Source: Galaxea fascicularis
Lineage: Eukaryota; Cnidaria; Anthozoa; Scleractinia; Euphylliidae
DNA length: 64,000 nt
Assembly: GCA_948470475.1 (NCBI GenBank)
Contig: OX419337.1
Span: 39,160,616-39,224,615 of the forward strand
Direction of reading: 5' to 3'
Both the position numbers and the translations under genes were made by a program. Positions 1 through 11,521 of the stretch are shown one piece after another. Each line of letters starts with the position of its first letter. Position 1 is the stretch's first letter. Below the pieces are notes generated by a model that saw nothing but the letters and a program-made list of their open reading frames with translations, had not been told where the DNA came from and did not search any database.

Positions 1-1060
1 GGTGCAAACAGACGGCTTCTGAGATTTTCTAGCACCCTTCCATTATTTAGACTGCTGTCCCTTGATGACGGTGTCTGAAATCTTTGGTTGTGCTGCGGTA
101 CATTCCTGTTTGATGGACTACTGTCTCTGAACGTGTTAGAGAGGAAAAAGAAACCCCTCTAGACTTCCACAATACTTTATTCTTGATGTTCTCTACAGAT
201 TTAGAGATTTTCCAACCGATCTAGTTTTCTCAACAGATTACCGACTAACTTTCTTACAGATTTTCCTTCCAAGTCTACAGCAACATGTGCGAAGTAAGAA
301 TCCGAGATCAGATGTCAATCAAGACATCGTGCTCCGATTGGATAACTAGACAAGAGTACAATCACGTGCGAGTAACGAAATCTATAGAGTAACGAAATCT
401 ATTTCTGACAGGACGATTGCGCCAAGGAGATGGGAAAACTTTGGCTGATTTCCAATCCCCCAGAGCGCGCACCAAGAACGCGACCGTACGATGATTCTTA
501 CATTGCGTAGCGTTTGTTCCGAGCGCGAAAACTGGGATTTTTATCCGCGTTCGTTGGTGATGCTCACAAACTGATCACAAGAGGATTATTCGAAACTAGG
601 ACGACAACGAAGTTTCCAGAACGTTTCAAAACTAAATGAGGGTTACGGTAACATCGGTAAGTTCCGAATAGAAATTACCTTTGATAATTGACTGCTGATA
701 CGATGCTACCATGCCGAGCTTTGCTCAGGTTCTTTTACTGTACTGTTAAAGTCGTTAAAGGGCCCACGTGGTGCTCAACGAGCTAAACTCAGTTTTACCG
801 ACGTGCTTTTTCGTACTGGGAAGAAAGATTTACAGTTCGCAGCAAGCGTAATTTAATTAAATCATAAAAACGTTGTCAGAAAGCAGGAAAGAAGAGAACA
901 AGAAAAGAGGCTGATTCTAAAGAGCACTTTTAACTGGTATTTTACAGTATGCCAGGAAGATACAAGCTTAGAACAAATACTTCACACATGCAGTCCTTTA
1001 CATATACATACATGTACTACCTCCTATTCAATTTTCACTGTAAGTTTCCACCCGGCCGCA
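1..1060. other. No gene recognised; possible promoter or first exon near 420-655
   Basis: No long reading frame or repeat is recognisable here. The stretch from about 420 to 600 is visibly richer in CG dinucleotides than its surroundings. It is followed by an ATG at 635, seven open codons, and a good donor-like GTAAGT at 656. This could be the first exon of a plus-strand gene, but I found no further exon for it downstream. A 16-bp direct duplication (gagtaacgaaatctat) lies at about 370-402. Confidence 0.2.
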
Positions 1061-1094
1061 AGTGAGATTGCTACAAGTCATGATATGCGATCAT

Positions 1095-1402
1095 GAGGAC
1101 AGATCACAACAGCAGGATTGTTCCCTACTCTTTTCAAGAAGTGTGCGAATTATTGTTCTTTTATGCCCCCCTCAAGTTTTTGCAAATGAAGGACAACATG
1201 AGACCAACAGCTTAATGTCACTCCTCAGTGACACAATCATCTGAACTGAGGTACTGTACATGTACATGTGGATGTTGAGCGTGCAGCCAGCATGATGTTA
1301 CCTATTATTAGATTCTGGTTTGAGGTGCAGTCTTAGGGTTTGAACCTGCAACCCTCTGCTCAACAATCTGGTGCTGTATCAACTGAACCAACTGGTGCTT
1401 GG
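1095..1402 (-). mobile_element. tRNA-derived SINE, family A, copy 1
   Basis: Read on the minus strand, the element starts with a tRNA-like head. It has an A-box-like TTGGTTCAGTTGATACAGC followed by a B-box GGTTCAAACC, then a body ending near 1095. The body matches the elements at 18958-19300 (-) and 24012-24415 (+): all share the blocks 'ccagcatgat', 'atcatctgaact' and 'ccctactctttt' in the same order. The copy is diverged. Confidence 0.7.
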
Positions 1403-2118
1403 GGAATTTTGATCAAAGTAACATGGTTTAATCTCATTCAATCATGAAAGAGAATACCAGAGAAATGGATTCAGATGTTTGTACAATACAGTTGTCTGTG
1501 TTGTAGAGGGATACTAATTTTATTAGAGGAGTTTTCAGGATGAATCATTTTAATGATCTATTCCCAGTGTTGCTATTCTAAAGTACCCCCATAAAAGTGG
1601 ATAGGGTCAGAGTTACACTGTAACACAACTGAAACCAGCTTTATGAATACACAGACTTTGGACAAATTGGTGTTTGCGCTACAGGTGTTTTTAAAACTCC
1701 CCAAAATCAGTGAACTTGCCAACGTAAGTCAAAAGCATGGAATTGGATTGTTAAAATGTTTTGATTTTAAGATTAAAGTATTTTAAAATTTGGCTTTGAT
1801 TTTTGTTGTATTTTTTTTTGACAGGGGACTTTGTGGTGTTTGCATACAACAACTGTGTTTGCTTTTCTGTTGACATGGTAGAAATCAGAATCAAGTTTTC
1901 CTGGCAATCAGAACTTGAAGAATCAGAAAGATCAAATATTGTGTATGTAGCTTGAGAGTGAAAAGGGAGAGAGATGCCTTAGCTTTCTGAGAAGGTTGAA
2001 GAGTATTTCAAACCATGCAGGGCAATGCTTCTTGAAACCAGTAAAGGGGCAAAATCAAGGTATTTTACCTTAATACAGTACTGATATTGTTTTTGTTTAG
2101 GAAATGCTCAGATAATCA
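1403..2118. other. No gene or repeat recognised
   Basis: AT-rich noncoding sequence with frequent stops in all frames. I see nothing that can be assigned. Confidence 0.4.
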
Positions 2119-2283
2119 AGGCTGTGTTCTAAGAAAAGTAGTTGGGTGCCCAAACCTCTAAACCTTTGAAATCCAAGGCACCCAGCATGTAAGTTTGGTG
2201 CAAAAACTAAATATTATTTCCTGGTCACCCAATGGCAAAAGTAAGTCTCCAGGGGTGACCGGGCGCCACTAGAGCACAGCCCT
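2119..2283. mobile_element. MITE family M1, copy 1
   Basis: A short element of about 165 bp with terminal inverted repeats close to AAGGCTGTGCTCTAG. The left end reads 'aaggctgtgttct' and the right end 'agagcacagccct'. The same element is present at 29753-29901 and 56759-56927, with recognisably the same interior including 'tttttgcaccaaac'. Confidence 0.75.
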
Positions 2284-2324
2284 GGATAATGTATTGGATT
2301 TCCTTGTGAAATGTAATAATTATA

Positions 2325-5104
2325 CAGGGTTGGACATTAGCACTCGCCTGCTCACCCAGGCAAGTGTCTTAAGTGTCGGGCGAGCGCAAATCATCGATCA
2401 CTCGCCCATTTGACAAGTGCAATTATTTAGGTAATATTTGCTGAGAAAATTCCTAAACACAAACGTTCCATTTCTATTTTGCAAAGTTTTACATTCCAAA
2501 CTGTGTAGTAAATTGGCGCTGAAAGGCAACATAATATGTGACCCTCCATATGACTTTGATGCTAAAGGTGATAGCACGCTCACAACACACCTCCATTTTA
2601 CAACAAAAGAAATAGGTTTTAGCACACTTAATGTGTGTCCAGGAGCACACTTCATTAGCAAATTCTTTTGTTTCATAGGACACACTTGAAACAATAGAGC
2701 GTGACCATTCGAACAACGTAGTGAACGCAGTTGAACAAAAAAGCGTGTTAACCTTTGAAAACAAACCATAGTGTGCAAAATGACACAACACACTACCGGT
2801 GCATGCACTTAAGTGTGCAAGATCGCACGCAAAGTTTAGCTAGTGTGTGTTTTGCTACAAGAGTGTCAGAAAGTCATATCGATGAGTATTGTTACTTACC
2901 CAGCGTCGGGATAATTTTGACACATTGGACGCACTATCCGCAAGAGTTTTTTTTAAACAGTTTTCTACCTCTAAAGTTCTCTGCGCGTTATAACAAATAT
3001 GTTTTTTTACTATAGTATCAGTTTTACAGGCAGTCTGTTTACATTTTCGCGTTATAGCAAGAAATGTTTTTGGATGTAAAATCGCACTCATACGCTGGCA
3101 TAATTTAATGGAAACTATAGCAGTCAATAACAAAACGAAAGAGAAATGTTATTAGACAGTTTTGATTTTTTCACAAAAATATAATCTTTCTTGCGACATT
3201 TGCATACGCGACAGTGTCGGGATAATTTTCACATGTTGGGCGCGCTACTGCAAGAGTTTTTTTCCACAGTTTTCTACCTCTAAAGTTATCTGCGCGTTAT
3301 AACAAATATGTTTTTTGAACGGAGCTCTTTTTTAGCTTTAAATAGACACCAGAAGCATCCAAATATCTTTCCTAGAACGAGAATAGGACATTTGCAAGAT
3401 GACGCCATTTGACTACAACTACCAGAATTCAGTTTATTTTTCCTTTCAAATTCAAATTTTGTAATCCCAACGGAGTAAAAATAACAATAGCGCTCATTAG
3501 CACGAGAAAAGCAAAACCTGAAGGATTCTGGTAGTTGTAGTCAAATGGCGTCATCGTGCAAATGTCCTATTATCATTTTTTTTTTTACTTTTTGTTTCAG
3601 TTTCACAGTCACACAGTTTACCGGTCAGATTCTTATCATAGGAAAGCATGTGATCAATGAACTAAGATCAAAAGCCTATTTATTCGTTAAATACAACCAA
3701 TACTTTTGGAAAAGTATTTTATGATTGTAATTGAAGCTAGAAAATAGCTACGTTCGTTAAAATATTCAGCATCAACCCATAAACAATTTTACCGCAGATA
3801 TTTGCATCCAAAAACCAGGAAAACACTTCCCGCTATCGCGCGAAAATGTAAACAAACACATGAATGGCGTGACAATGTATTTTATTTTGGTTTCGTTGCT
3901 GTGAATCCTACAACGATATTCTCGTTTGACTCAATTAAATATCGTCATGGCGATTTTTCGCTTGAACGAGATCTTGTTAGACTCTGTACGAAATGTCGTT
4001 GCGGCAAAATTTAATTTACGAGTTAAAACAACTGCACCAGACATCATTCCCAGTCCTACGTAGAATTAAGCTTATCGCTCGGAAGTTTGCCACATCAAAC
4101 ACTTAAAGTACTGCTATTCTTGTGAAGTTTCGAAGGGTGTTTTCACCATTCTACCATTTATGAATAAAATGTTTTTGTCCCAAAGTCTGTCAACAAAACT
4201 GCAGGCAGTAGAATTCATGTTTCATTGTTACCGATACGGTTCGAGAAAGTGACTGTCCGTTTAATTATCGGTCTTGTTGATTAAACGGTTAGAGTCCGTT
4301 TATTGCACATCCGTTTGAACGTTTTGGGAAAGCGTTTGTAAGCCAAAATCCAACACCACCACGAGGAATGCATAAAGTCCCATTTTTTTATTTCGTGTGC
4401 CCGGTTATTTGTTCAGTGGGTTCAATTACAGTCTATCAATTCATCCATATGTCCTCCATCGCATTGTTGTCAATAGAACAAAAATTGAAATAAACATTTC
4501 TTGATACTAAACAAGTTTTTGACTACTTCGTTTTACCTCCTGGCGAATTTTAGCGTGTTCAGCTGCACACTTGGCGTGCGATCTTTTGCACACTAAGCGT
4601 GACATCAAGCACGCTGAAAAAAACAAAGGAACTAGCGTGGTAAACTCTTCCAAAACAAAGCAAGTGTGTCCTCCTTTGTTTTCGCAATTATATATGCGCA
4701 TATCTATGTATTCAGGACACACAAGGCGTGTTGTGTGAGTGTGTTGTGAGCGTGCTATCACCTTTAGCTTCAAAGTCATATGGAGGGTCACATATGGCCT
4801 CCTGTTAGTGATAATTACATAACACATATACTTGTACAAAGTGATACTGCTGGTCACTATCGAGCCATCAGTGATCACCGCTCCCGAGAAGAACAGACAC
4901 ATTTACTTGCAAACTGCAAGGGATCTCACGAAGATTCATCAATAAAAAACTATTTGAAATATAAAGTAAGAGTCTCCATTGTGTTTTCTTGGGGTTTGAG
5001 GTCTCTAAATAGAATTTTTCATTGAAGTAATAATCCTTGGATAATCCTTGAGGGTCACTCACCTGAATGGCGAATACTCTCAAAATTAAGTGTCCAACCC
5101 TGTT
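2325..5104. mobile_element. Large (about 2.8 kb) terminal-inverted-repeat DNA transposon without recognisable transposase
   Basis: The outermost ends are inverted copies: CAGGGTTGGACATTA at the left and its complement at 5088-5104. A second, subterminal inverted repeat of about 50 bp lies at about 2538-2590 and 4735-4795; both arms contain 'gtgaccctccatatgactt' and 'gctaaaggtgatagcacgct'. Next to these arms are many scattered copies of CACACT, GCGTG and GTGTGCA. The inside holds a direct repeat of about 110 bp (2900-3010 and 3215-3310), a further inverted pair (about 3035-3080 and 3795-3860), and a nested element at 3384-3573. Open frames inside reach 136 codons, but none looks like a transposase. 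It is probably a nonautonomous hAT-like or foldback element; the superfamily is uncertain because I could not fix a clean target-site duplication. Confidence 0.7.
3384..3573. mobile_element. Nested MITE with about 48-bp terminal inverted repeats
   Basis: The left arm begins AATAGGACATTTGCA and continues through 'gatgacgccatttgacta'. The right arm (about 3524-3571) is its inverse with two or three mismatches. The spacer is about 95 bp. The element lies inside the 2.8 kb TIR transposon and is therefore younger than it. Confidence 0.8.
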
Positions 5105-5142
5105 TATACATGATTTGCGTGATTTTTCTACATGGAGGCAGG

Positions 5143-5345
5143 ATGGCTGAGTGGTTTAGGGTGCTGGTTTTCAGTGCAGTGACCCGCGTTCAAATCCCGC
5201 TCTGGCCACTAGCTGGAGTTGTTCTGGGTGAGTGCCTGGTTCAACTCCTTGGTCAACTCTGTTGTTTTCATTTGTATTATTTGTTTCATTGGCCCTGAAA
5301 AGCCCCTTTAGGGGAGTGGTCAATTAAGTATTTATTTATTTACAT
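5143..5345 (+). mobile_element. tRNA-Leu-like SINE, family B, copy 1
   Basis: The head carries a strong A box (TGGCTGAGTGGTTTAGGG) and B box (GTTCAAATCCC), as in a tRNA-Leu-like promoter. A non-tRNA body follows, with a tail of TATTTATTTATTTA. The same head and start of body occur on the minus strand at 52555-52829. No proper acceptor stem can be drawn, and the body follows directly, so this is a retroposon and not a functional tRNA gene. Confidence 0.8.
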
Positions 5346-5445
5346 GTATTTATGTAGAACATGAAGGGAAGGAACTGTTGTTGTTGTTCTTTCAAAATGT
5401 GAATTGATTGCAATCTAATTATTCTAAGAATACTTGTAATGATCA

Positions 5446-5645
5446 TGTGGAGATCACTGATTGGATGACTGATGACTGCTAATGATCGCTGATTGGATGG
5501 CTGATAATGCAAATCACTGATTGGATGACTGATAATGATCACTGATTGGATCACTGCTAATGATATCACTGATTGGATGACTGCTAATGATCACTGACTG
5601 GATGACTGATAATGCAAATCACTGATTGGATTACTGATAATGACT
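5446..5645. repeat. Imperfect minisatellite, unit about 25-28 bp
   Basis: Seven variants of ACTGATTGGATGACT separated by 'gataatgatc', 'gctaatgatc' or 'gataatgcaaatc' run in tandem. Unit length varies because two linker types alternate. Confidence 0.85.
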
Positions 5646-6264
5646 GCAATTCCAAGAAACCTGGAATCACAGTCAGTCATACATGTATATGGCCAATATG
5701 GCAATAATTTGTAGAACTGTTATGGCCCTGTAGTTGCAATATTGATACAGTTTAAATCACTATCGAGAATTCCCATATACACTGTAAAGCAGTATGTAAC
5801 AGAAGCAACCCAACCAATTCAATGGCAGAGGGAGGCCTTTCCAGTCGTGGGTCCTTTCATTGAGTAGTCAGATTTTTTTCGATTAGTAGATTGATGCTCA
5901 TCCCTTTAAGCAACGAAAGCTAACATTCTTCTACCTTTGGTAAATCTTTCTTACTTTGCAGTAACTCATTTTTTGAAAGAAAGAATTTGACCATTCCCAA
6001 TAAAATGTGTCTGGTGGGCACATCTTGTTTGGGTAAACCAGTCACTAAAATGGGATAGCTTGGAAGGGTACTGAAGAGCCAGCTTTATTAGGAGTTCATT
6101 TTCTTACAGTGTATCTGCCAAAGTAAATTACATGTATCACAGCAAACACATTTTTCTATCTTATGACAAAGACAGGAAAACACTGGAGAAACAGGATTGG
6201 TATTCAAGAAATGACTAATTCCTTGTTATGTTACAGCTACTTTGTTTAACAAATTACATGTATG
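5646..6264. other. No gene recognised
   Basis: Noncoding sequence, stops in all frames, no repeat recognised. Confidence 0.4.
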
Positions 6265-6374
6265 TTAACCCTTTCCCTACTAAGAGGTTCTCCATTGACG
6301 AGTAAAATCGTGTGGCATTAGACAGAGTAAAATCTATAAGTGCCATTTGGCACCATCAGGAGTGAAAGGGTTAA
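6265..6374. mobile_element. Short MITE with TTAA ends
   Basis: About 110 bp, starting TTAACCCTTTCCCTAC and ending in the near-complement GAGTGAAAGGGTTAA. The TTAA at both outer edges fits a piggyBac/Kolobok-type target site. Confidence 0.75.
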
Positions 6375-6597
6375 CATTTACTCCTACTTTGCCTTTCATT
6401 TTTTTTAAGCGTCACTAAACAAGGCCGGATCAATTAAGGCTTTGTGTAAGTACCACTTGTTTATATTTGTGATAGCCTTAAGAGCATGGTGACATGTTTA
6501 CATTTGGAGTTAGACAACATTTTGAAAGCAAATTAGTGGGATTGTCCCTTTTACAAATTTTCAATTATTAACCCATCATCTCAATGTTTTGTGTTTG

Positions 6598-6773
6598 CAG
6601 GGCTGTCACTAATTTTTGAAGTAGATGGGGATACAGTGTATACCAAAAAATAATGGGGGATTCAAGTTGCTGAAGTGTAGTAAACATGCTGATTTTATAT
6701 CAAAGTAGCCAGGAATATACCTCAAAATATGAGGGGAAAATCCCCGGACCCCAGCCCTTAATGACAGCCCTGG
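6598..6773. mobile_element. MITE family M2, copy 1
   Basis: Terminal inverted repeats: CAGGGCTGTCACTAAT at the left and the complement of TTAATGACAGCCCTGG at the right, with about 175 bp in total. A diverged, right-truncated relative begins at 48167. Confidence 0.75.
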
Positions 6774-8300
6774 TTTGCCTTTTCAGTGTGTCAAATGCAA
6801 TGGATTGCTTCATTCTCCTGAAAAATAATTAACTAAAGAAAAAACTTAACAAGACCAGACTACTGTACAAAAGCATAACAGTCAAAGTAAAAAACCCCAT
6901 TGCAAGGATTGTTTGCATGACTGTAGCTTGTGTTGTCTTCCCGGGTTTGCAAATTTTATTTTATCATCAGAATTGTGTTGCCCTAATTTTCTGGTCTTTC
7001 CATTTCTCTATCCTTCAGAGCATTTCTTTGTGTAAGGGAAGATCTCAGACAGACCCCATCTGTTGCATCGGTTAAAAGGTCAGTGTTGTCTCAGATTAAC
7101 AAATAGTGTCCATAAAATTCATTTCAGGTTTGTCAAAGATAATTTAAGGTGGCTTGAAAGGGTTTTTCATCGATGTAGTGTTTGCGAAATGATGTAAGAT
7201 TACAAAGAAGGATATTGTGCTATATTTTATTTGTGCTATATTTTAAGGGTGCCTGTGATGTCATATCAGTTACCATGGCAACACGCTAGGTCCACAAAAA
7301 GGTCCTCTAAATGCCAGTTTTTGCAAATTACCCGAAAAAGCAATCTGGCGACCTACCGTTTCTATTCCTTTGTTGGGAAACTCCTTAAATTTTTTAACTT
7401 TTCAGGCAGAATGAAAAAAATTTAGGTAGCAGAATAAAAGATATTTAGAAAAAACGTGTTTTATGGCTTACAGAAAATTGTACTAGATAATTTTCCCTGA
7501 AACTTTTATATTTGAAGTGTCCGCGTCAATGGTGCGTGCATGCAAAAAAACAAGATTTAAGGGCACCGAGCAAAATTTTGAGCTAAAAACAAATGTACAT
7601 TCCTCTAACAACAACAAACTCGTAACAACATGAAGGAGCTTGTGTCAAAGCATTTCCTTTTGGTTTTATCAATTTTATAAGAAATACCTTTGCGTCTTAG
7701 CAGTGGAAAGATGTGACAAGTCTACTTTGTACGGCAAAAGTGCACAGTAACACTTGCCAACATGCTATCAAATAATGCTAATACATAACAGTGACGGTTT
7801 TCTTATCTCTGTCTTTTTCGTTTCTTTTCTTTTGTATGGCTGCTATTTTGGGGGATTGTTTCAGAGCAGGATGTGTCTAAATACCCGGAGTACATCCTGG
7901 GTGGTTGTGCTCGCTGGAAAGTGAGCATCGGCTTCAAAAACAGACGTTTGATATGTGGCTGGTTCTATCTTGTTCAAATGTGGGCGGCAACGCTAAGTCT
8001 GCAAGGAATAGAACCCACTTTACTAACAATAGCAATTTTTTCATATTTGCTGACCTGAAACGACAACAATCGAACCTACGTTAAAATTATTTTGCTAACG
8101 AGGACTTATTATCTCTGTCGATTTGGAATTCCGTTAACAGACAGAGTTCCTGTTTGTGTTGGTCCTTTTTATTGCCCACCCATGGAAGCTATCTTTGTCA
8201 CGTAACGTCAAGATTGGCTGCCAAAAATGCTCGTGTGCATACTATCCAAACATAACAGCAACATTCCACTGCTTGCTTGGCGGTGACCTGGTATTTAAGC
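6774..8300. other. No gene recognised
   Basis: Open frames of up to 70 codons (for example 7231-7425, 7873-8058 and 8156-8368) show no recognisable domain, signal or codon bias. I treat the region as noncoding, possibly with old repeat relics. Confidence 0.35.
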
Positions 8301-10811
8301 TCACCCCGGCCCTGTGGACAACAGCACTGAATCTCTTTGTTTACAAAACACCATTGTCCATGCAATGAAGAAAGTCATCTTATCTCCTTTGGTAAGGAAT
8401 TTTAAGCTGTCTTTTCTGCTTACTGAACACATGATCTGTGAGGAGCAAATTGGCAGACCGTCTTGACATTCCCAAAATAAGTGGTAAAAAACTCTCACTC
8501 TGACAAGAATTACAGACCTCATCATCTACAAGTCCCACTTTGTCGAGAAAGGTATTGGTCACTAATTGCCGTTGTAATAATTTGAAGTTAAAAACTATAC
8601 GTTTAGAGTTCTTTCTACATGTAAAAGCCAATTCATAAGCTGTTTTCCAGATGATGCGTTCGTGTGAGCCAATGTTTATTTCCTTGTGCCATTTTTCTTG
8701 GCTTTGTTTTTGTTTTTCGTTTTTACTTGACACAAGCTTTTTCTAAACAAGTCTTTATGATTTTGGTTTTTCCAGGAATTTCAAATGGAAGCTTTCAATT
8801 AGCCAGCCTGTGTTTCCTCTATCTGTCTACGTAGACAATTAATTGCTGAGATCATTCCGTAAAATTGTAGAGGGGAAACCCACTGGCCGTATTCATTTTG
8901 AAAAGCATTTGGTGACGGAAACTTAGAAAATTCAACCATTAAATTTTCAACTTTTGTTATTCCCTTAAAAAACCAGTCCTTGTAAAAGATAGGTTTATCG
9001 TCAATTCTTATCAGCGAGTTGTACCATAGAGGTGACGACATAAGGTGTTTGTCTGATGTGAATTTCTCCTCAAAGGAGGTGGCAAACGAGATTTCAGGGA
9101 TTTCTTTAACAAAAGGGCCTGATTTCTTAAATATATTGTGCATGTCTTTTTTATTAAGCTTTCCTAGTAGCACCACTTTGCCTCCGTATGGTTAAAGTTC
9201 CAAATCAAGGATACTTTTCCAGCTGCTACTGTTTTCAATACTGAGGGATTCTTTTATCCAATAAGCCTCAAGAGGTTTATTAAAAGAAGCTATATCAATC
9301 ATCTTAAGTCCTCCTTCAGCATAGTTGTTTATTATTACATTACGCTTTATTTTGTCTACTTTTTCGTTCCAACGAAATTTGTAAAAAAATTGCCTTAAGC
9401 TCTTTAATTGTTTCGACATCCATTTGGAGAGGGGCAAGAATATATGCTAATTGTGATACCACTAGACTTTTTTAAAACCATAATTTTTCCTAATAGACTG
9501 CGTCTCTGAAATTTCCAGCAGCCTAATATGTTCTTTGCTTTTTCCAATCTGTCTTTGTAGTTTTGAGATACTGACCACACTCAAAGTGCTTTGACTTTTT
9601 TTACTCGACCATTTGAATTTTTTTTTCTGGACAAAGTTTAAGATCGTATTTTGCTCTTGAGCCAATCCACAAGGCTTCAGATTTGCTGCACATATTTCCA
9701 AAAACATCTAATAGCCTGAGAGCTTCTTTGAGGGAATGTTCCGAACCGTCTAATATAAGTGCGGTGTCGTCTGCGTATTTTATACGATTTTATGATCTTA
9801 TTACTTCTTCGAAAACCTTCTGCCATTATTTCTACTTATTATATCTCTCAGTTAGTACGTGCGCTGTGATTGGTCAATTTTGCGGGCCGTATTCTACTGT
9901 ACAGCCCGCTAAATTTGAAAGTTCCCTTTCCCGCACTCCTGATTAACCTCAGAGATATAACAAATCCTACTAACCTTGTTTTCTCGGTCCATACTGAAAG
10001 TTTCGGATCCTCGTTTTTTCCCGTTGATTTATGGCCTGTGCGCTTTGTGCTTGGGCCATAAGCGAACGGGAAAAAACTTGGTCCATAACTTACAGTACGG
10101 ACCTCGAACTCGGTTAGTAAGAGGTTAGTAAGAGGCATAAAACGAACAAATAAGGCGGCAGGGGACAGCCCTGCCGAACTCCTCAATTAAGTTTGAAGAA
10201 ATTACTTTCCCATCCATTATTTAAAATACAGCTTTCTATGTCGAAGTAGAGAACATTAATCCATTGTAGTAATTGTGATCCGGAACCAAAAACGTCTTAA
10301 GTCCTTTGAATAAAAGCCCATTTTGGTGTGTCAAAGGCTTCCTCAAAATCAAGAAAAAGAAGAAGTCCCGGAATGTTTTTCGCTTTAGTATATTTAATAT
10401 ATATATTTCATTGATTCCTCCCTTACTTTCAGTTTTACCATTTTCCAGAGTACAAACATATCCTTCGCATATTCATCCTTAGTTTGTTGTATAATTGATT
10501 TGATTTGGTTAACAGGTGCTTCCCATTTGTAATAAAGTCACATACTATGAAGCGTCCCCCGGGGTCTGAATAAGCTTAAGAAATTTGAAAGTCAAAGTTG
10601 TTGTCAAAGAGAATGGCAACACCTGCAGTTTTGCTTGAGCCACAGCTAAATAGTACTTGATATCCCCATTCTGCTCGGCAATCATGCTTATTTTCTTCAG
10701 TACAATGAACTTCTTGAAGGAAAAATATTGACATCTTTTTTTAAACGTTTCCCGATGATTTGCCTTGTCTCCTAATCCTCTTACATTAAGAGACCCTATT
10801 TTAAGATCCAT
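8301..10811 (-). pseudogene. L1-type LINE ORF2 (endonuclease/reverse transcriptase), decayed
   Basis: Minus-strand remains of a non-LTR retrotransposon ORF2, broken over several frames. From 10811 downward they run: (1) the start of the APE endonuclease, with SLNVRGLGD and, in another frame, FFLQEVHC carrying the catalytic Glu (about 10700); (2) most of the endonuclease missing; (3) reverse transcriptase blocks LLLFLDFEEAFDTPKW (about 10340), GVRQGCPL (about 10175) and YADDTALILDGSEHSL (about 9765); (4) downstream regions with AEGGLKMID (9320) and SPLWYNSLIRID (9025); (5) a C-terminal zinc knuckle (CNSCQ then HLFWECQ, about 8480-8520). The order is diagnostic of an L1/Tx1-like ORF2. Frameshifts, stops and an insertion at 9842-10121 make it inactive. 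Confidence 0.92.
9842..10121. mobile_element. Dispersed repeat family R1, copy 1, inserted in the LINE
   Basis: This block separates the reverse transcriptase motif YLFVLC from the YADD motif, so it is an insertion. A diverged inverted copy lies at 30098-30345 in the UGT gene; both share 'accgagttcgaggt'-like ends, 'cagtatggacc', 'gtgattggtcaa' and 'tctcagttagta'. Internal 'tccatact..gttatgga' segments are partly palindromic, which suggests a DNA transposon derivative. Confidence 0.7.
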
Positions 10812-11220
10812 TTATTTGTTTACTTTGGTTTGTAATGTAAATTTCCCTGGCCATCCATCCCCAAGAGCACTTCTGTGATTGATCAAGGGTGTAAACTACA
10901 AAATCAAAAAATAAACAAAAACAGGGTCAGAAAATATGCGGACAAAAATACACGAAGACAGCAATAAAAACAGCCGTAGGACACAGAGTTGAAGTCTGCA
11001 ATGCTGATTCGTTTTACTTGCGGCCTATCTTCAAAACTCTCCGTTTGCGTACGCCCTCAATAAGAATTTAAGTTTGATTTTAATAGTGGCTTAAACGTTA
11101 CACTTTCGCTGTTCTCAAGATTAGCGGCCATCGGATATCTCGAGTTCCTTGCCAGCAGACCAATACTCACCATTTATGTATAGTTTGTCTGGTTGGCTCC
11201 CTCGAGTTTGTTTCAGTGTT

Positions 11221-11511
11221 TCAATTTGTACTTTTTACCTGTTGACGATCTTGGTGGAAGGTCTTTGAACATTTGGTATTTTGTGCCTTGTAAAATCGAT
11301 GACCCGGCGCCAATATTTCCTCGCAATTTTTATAACGTAAAAAGCGGGCTAGTATGGGTCGCAGTCCTCCATTCCTTCCCTTGCCTATTCGGTGAACCCG
11401 CTGAATCTCAGCAGTCTCCTGCATCTTTGTAACCAAGATCACGTTCCAAAAACTGTCGAAGCACTTCTTTGGTATCTTCTTGTTGATCTGCTGATATCTT
11501 TGTCTCCCCAA
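11221..11511 (-). pseudogene. LINE ORF1 C-terminal fragment
   Basis: A 96-codon open frame containing IQRVHRIGKGRNGGLRPILA followed by RFLRYKNCEEILAPGHR. This resembles the conserved RNA-binding/C-terminal part of L1-type ORF1 proteins (Transposase_22 family). It lies just upstream of the ORF2 remains on the same strand, as in an intact LINE. It is probably part of the same insertion. The N-terminal coiled-coil part is not recognisable. Confidence 0.75.
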
Positions 11512-11521
11512 TATTCATGAA

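Noticed and set aside
5143..5220. tRNA-Leu gene
   Set aside because: A and B boxes are good, but no acceptor stem forms, the sequence continues into a SINE body, and a second copy with the same body exists at 52555-52829.
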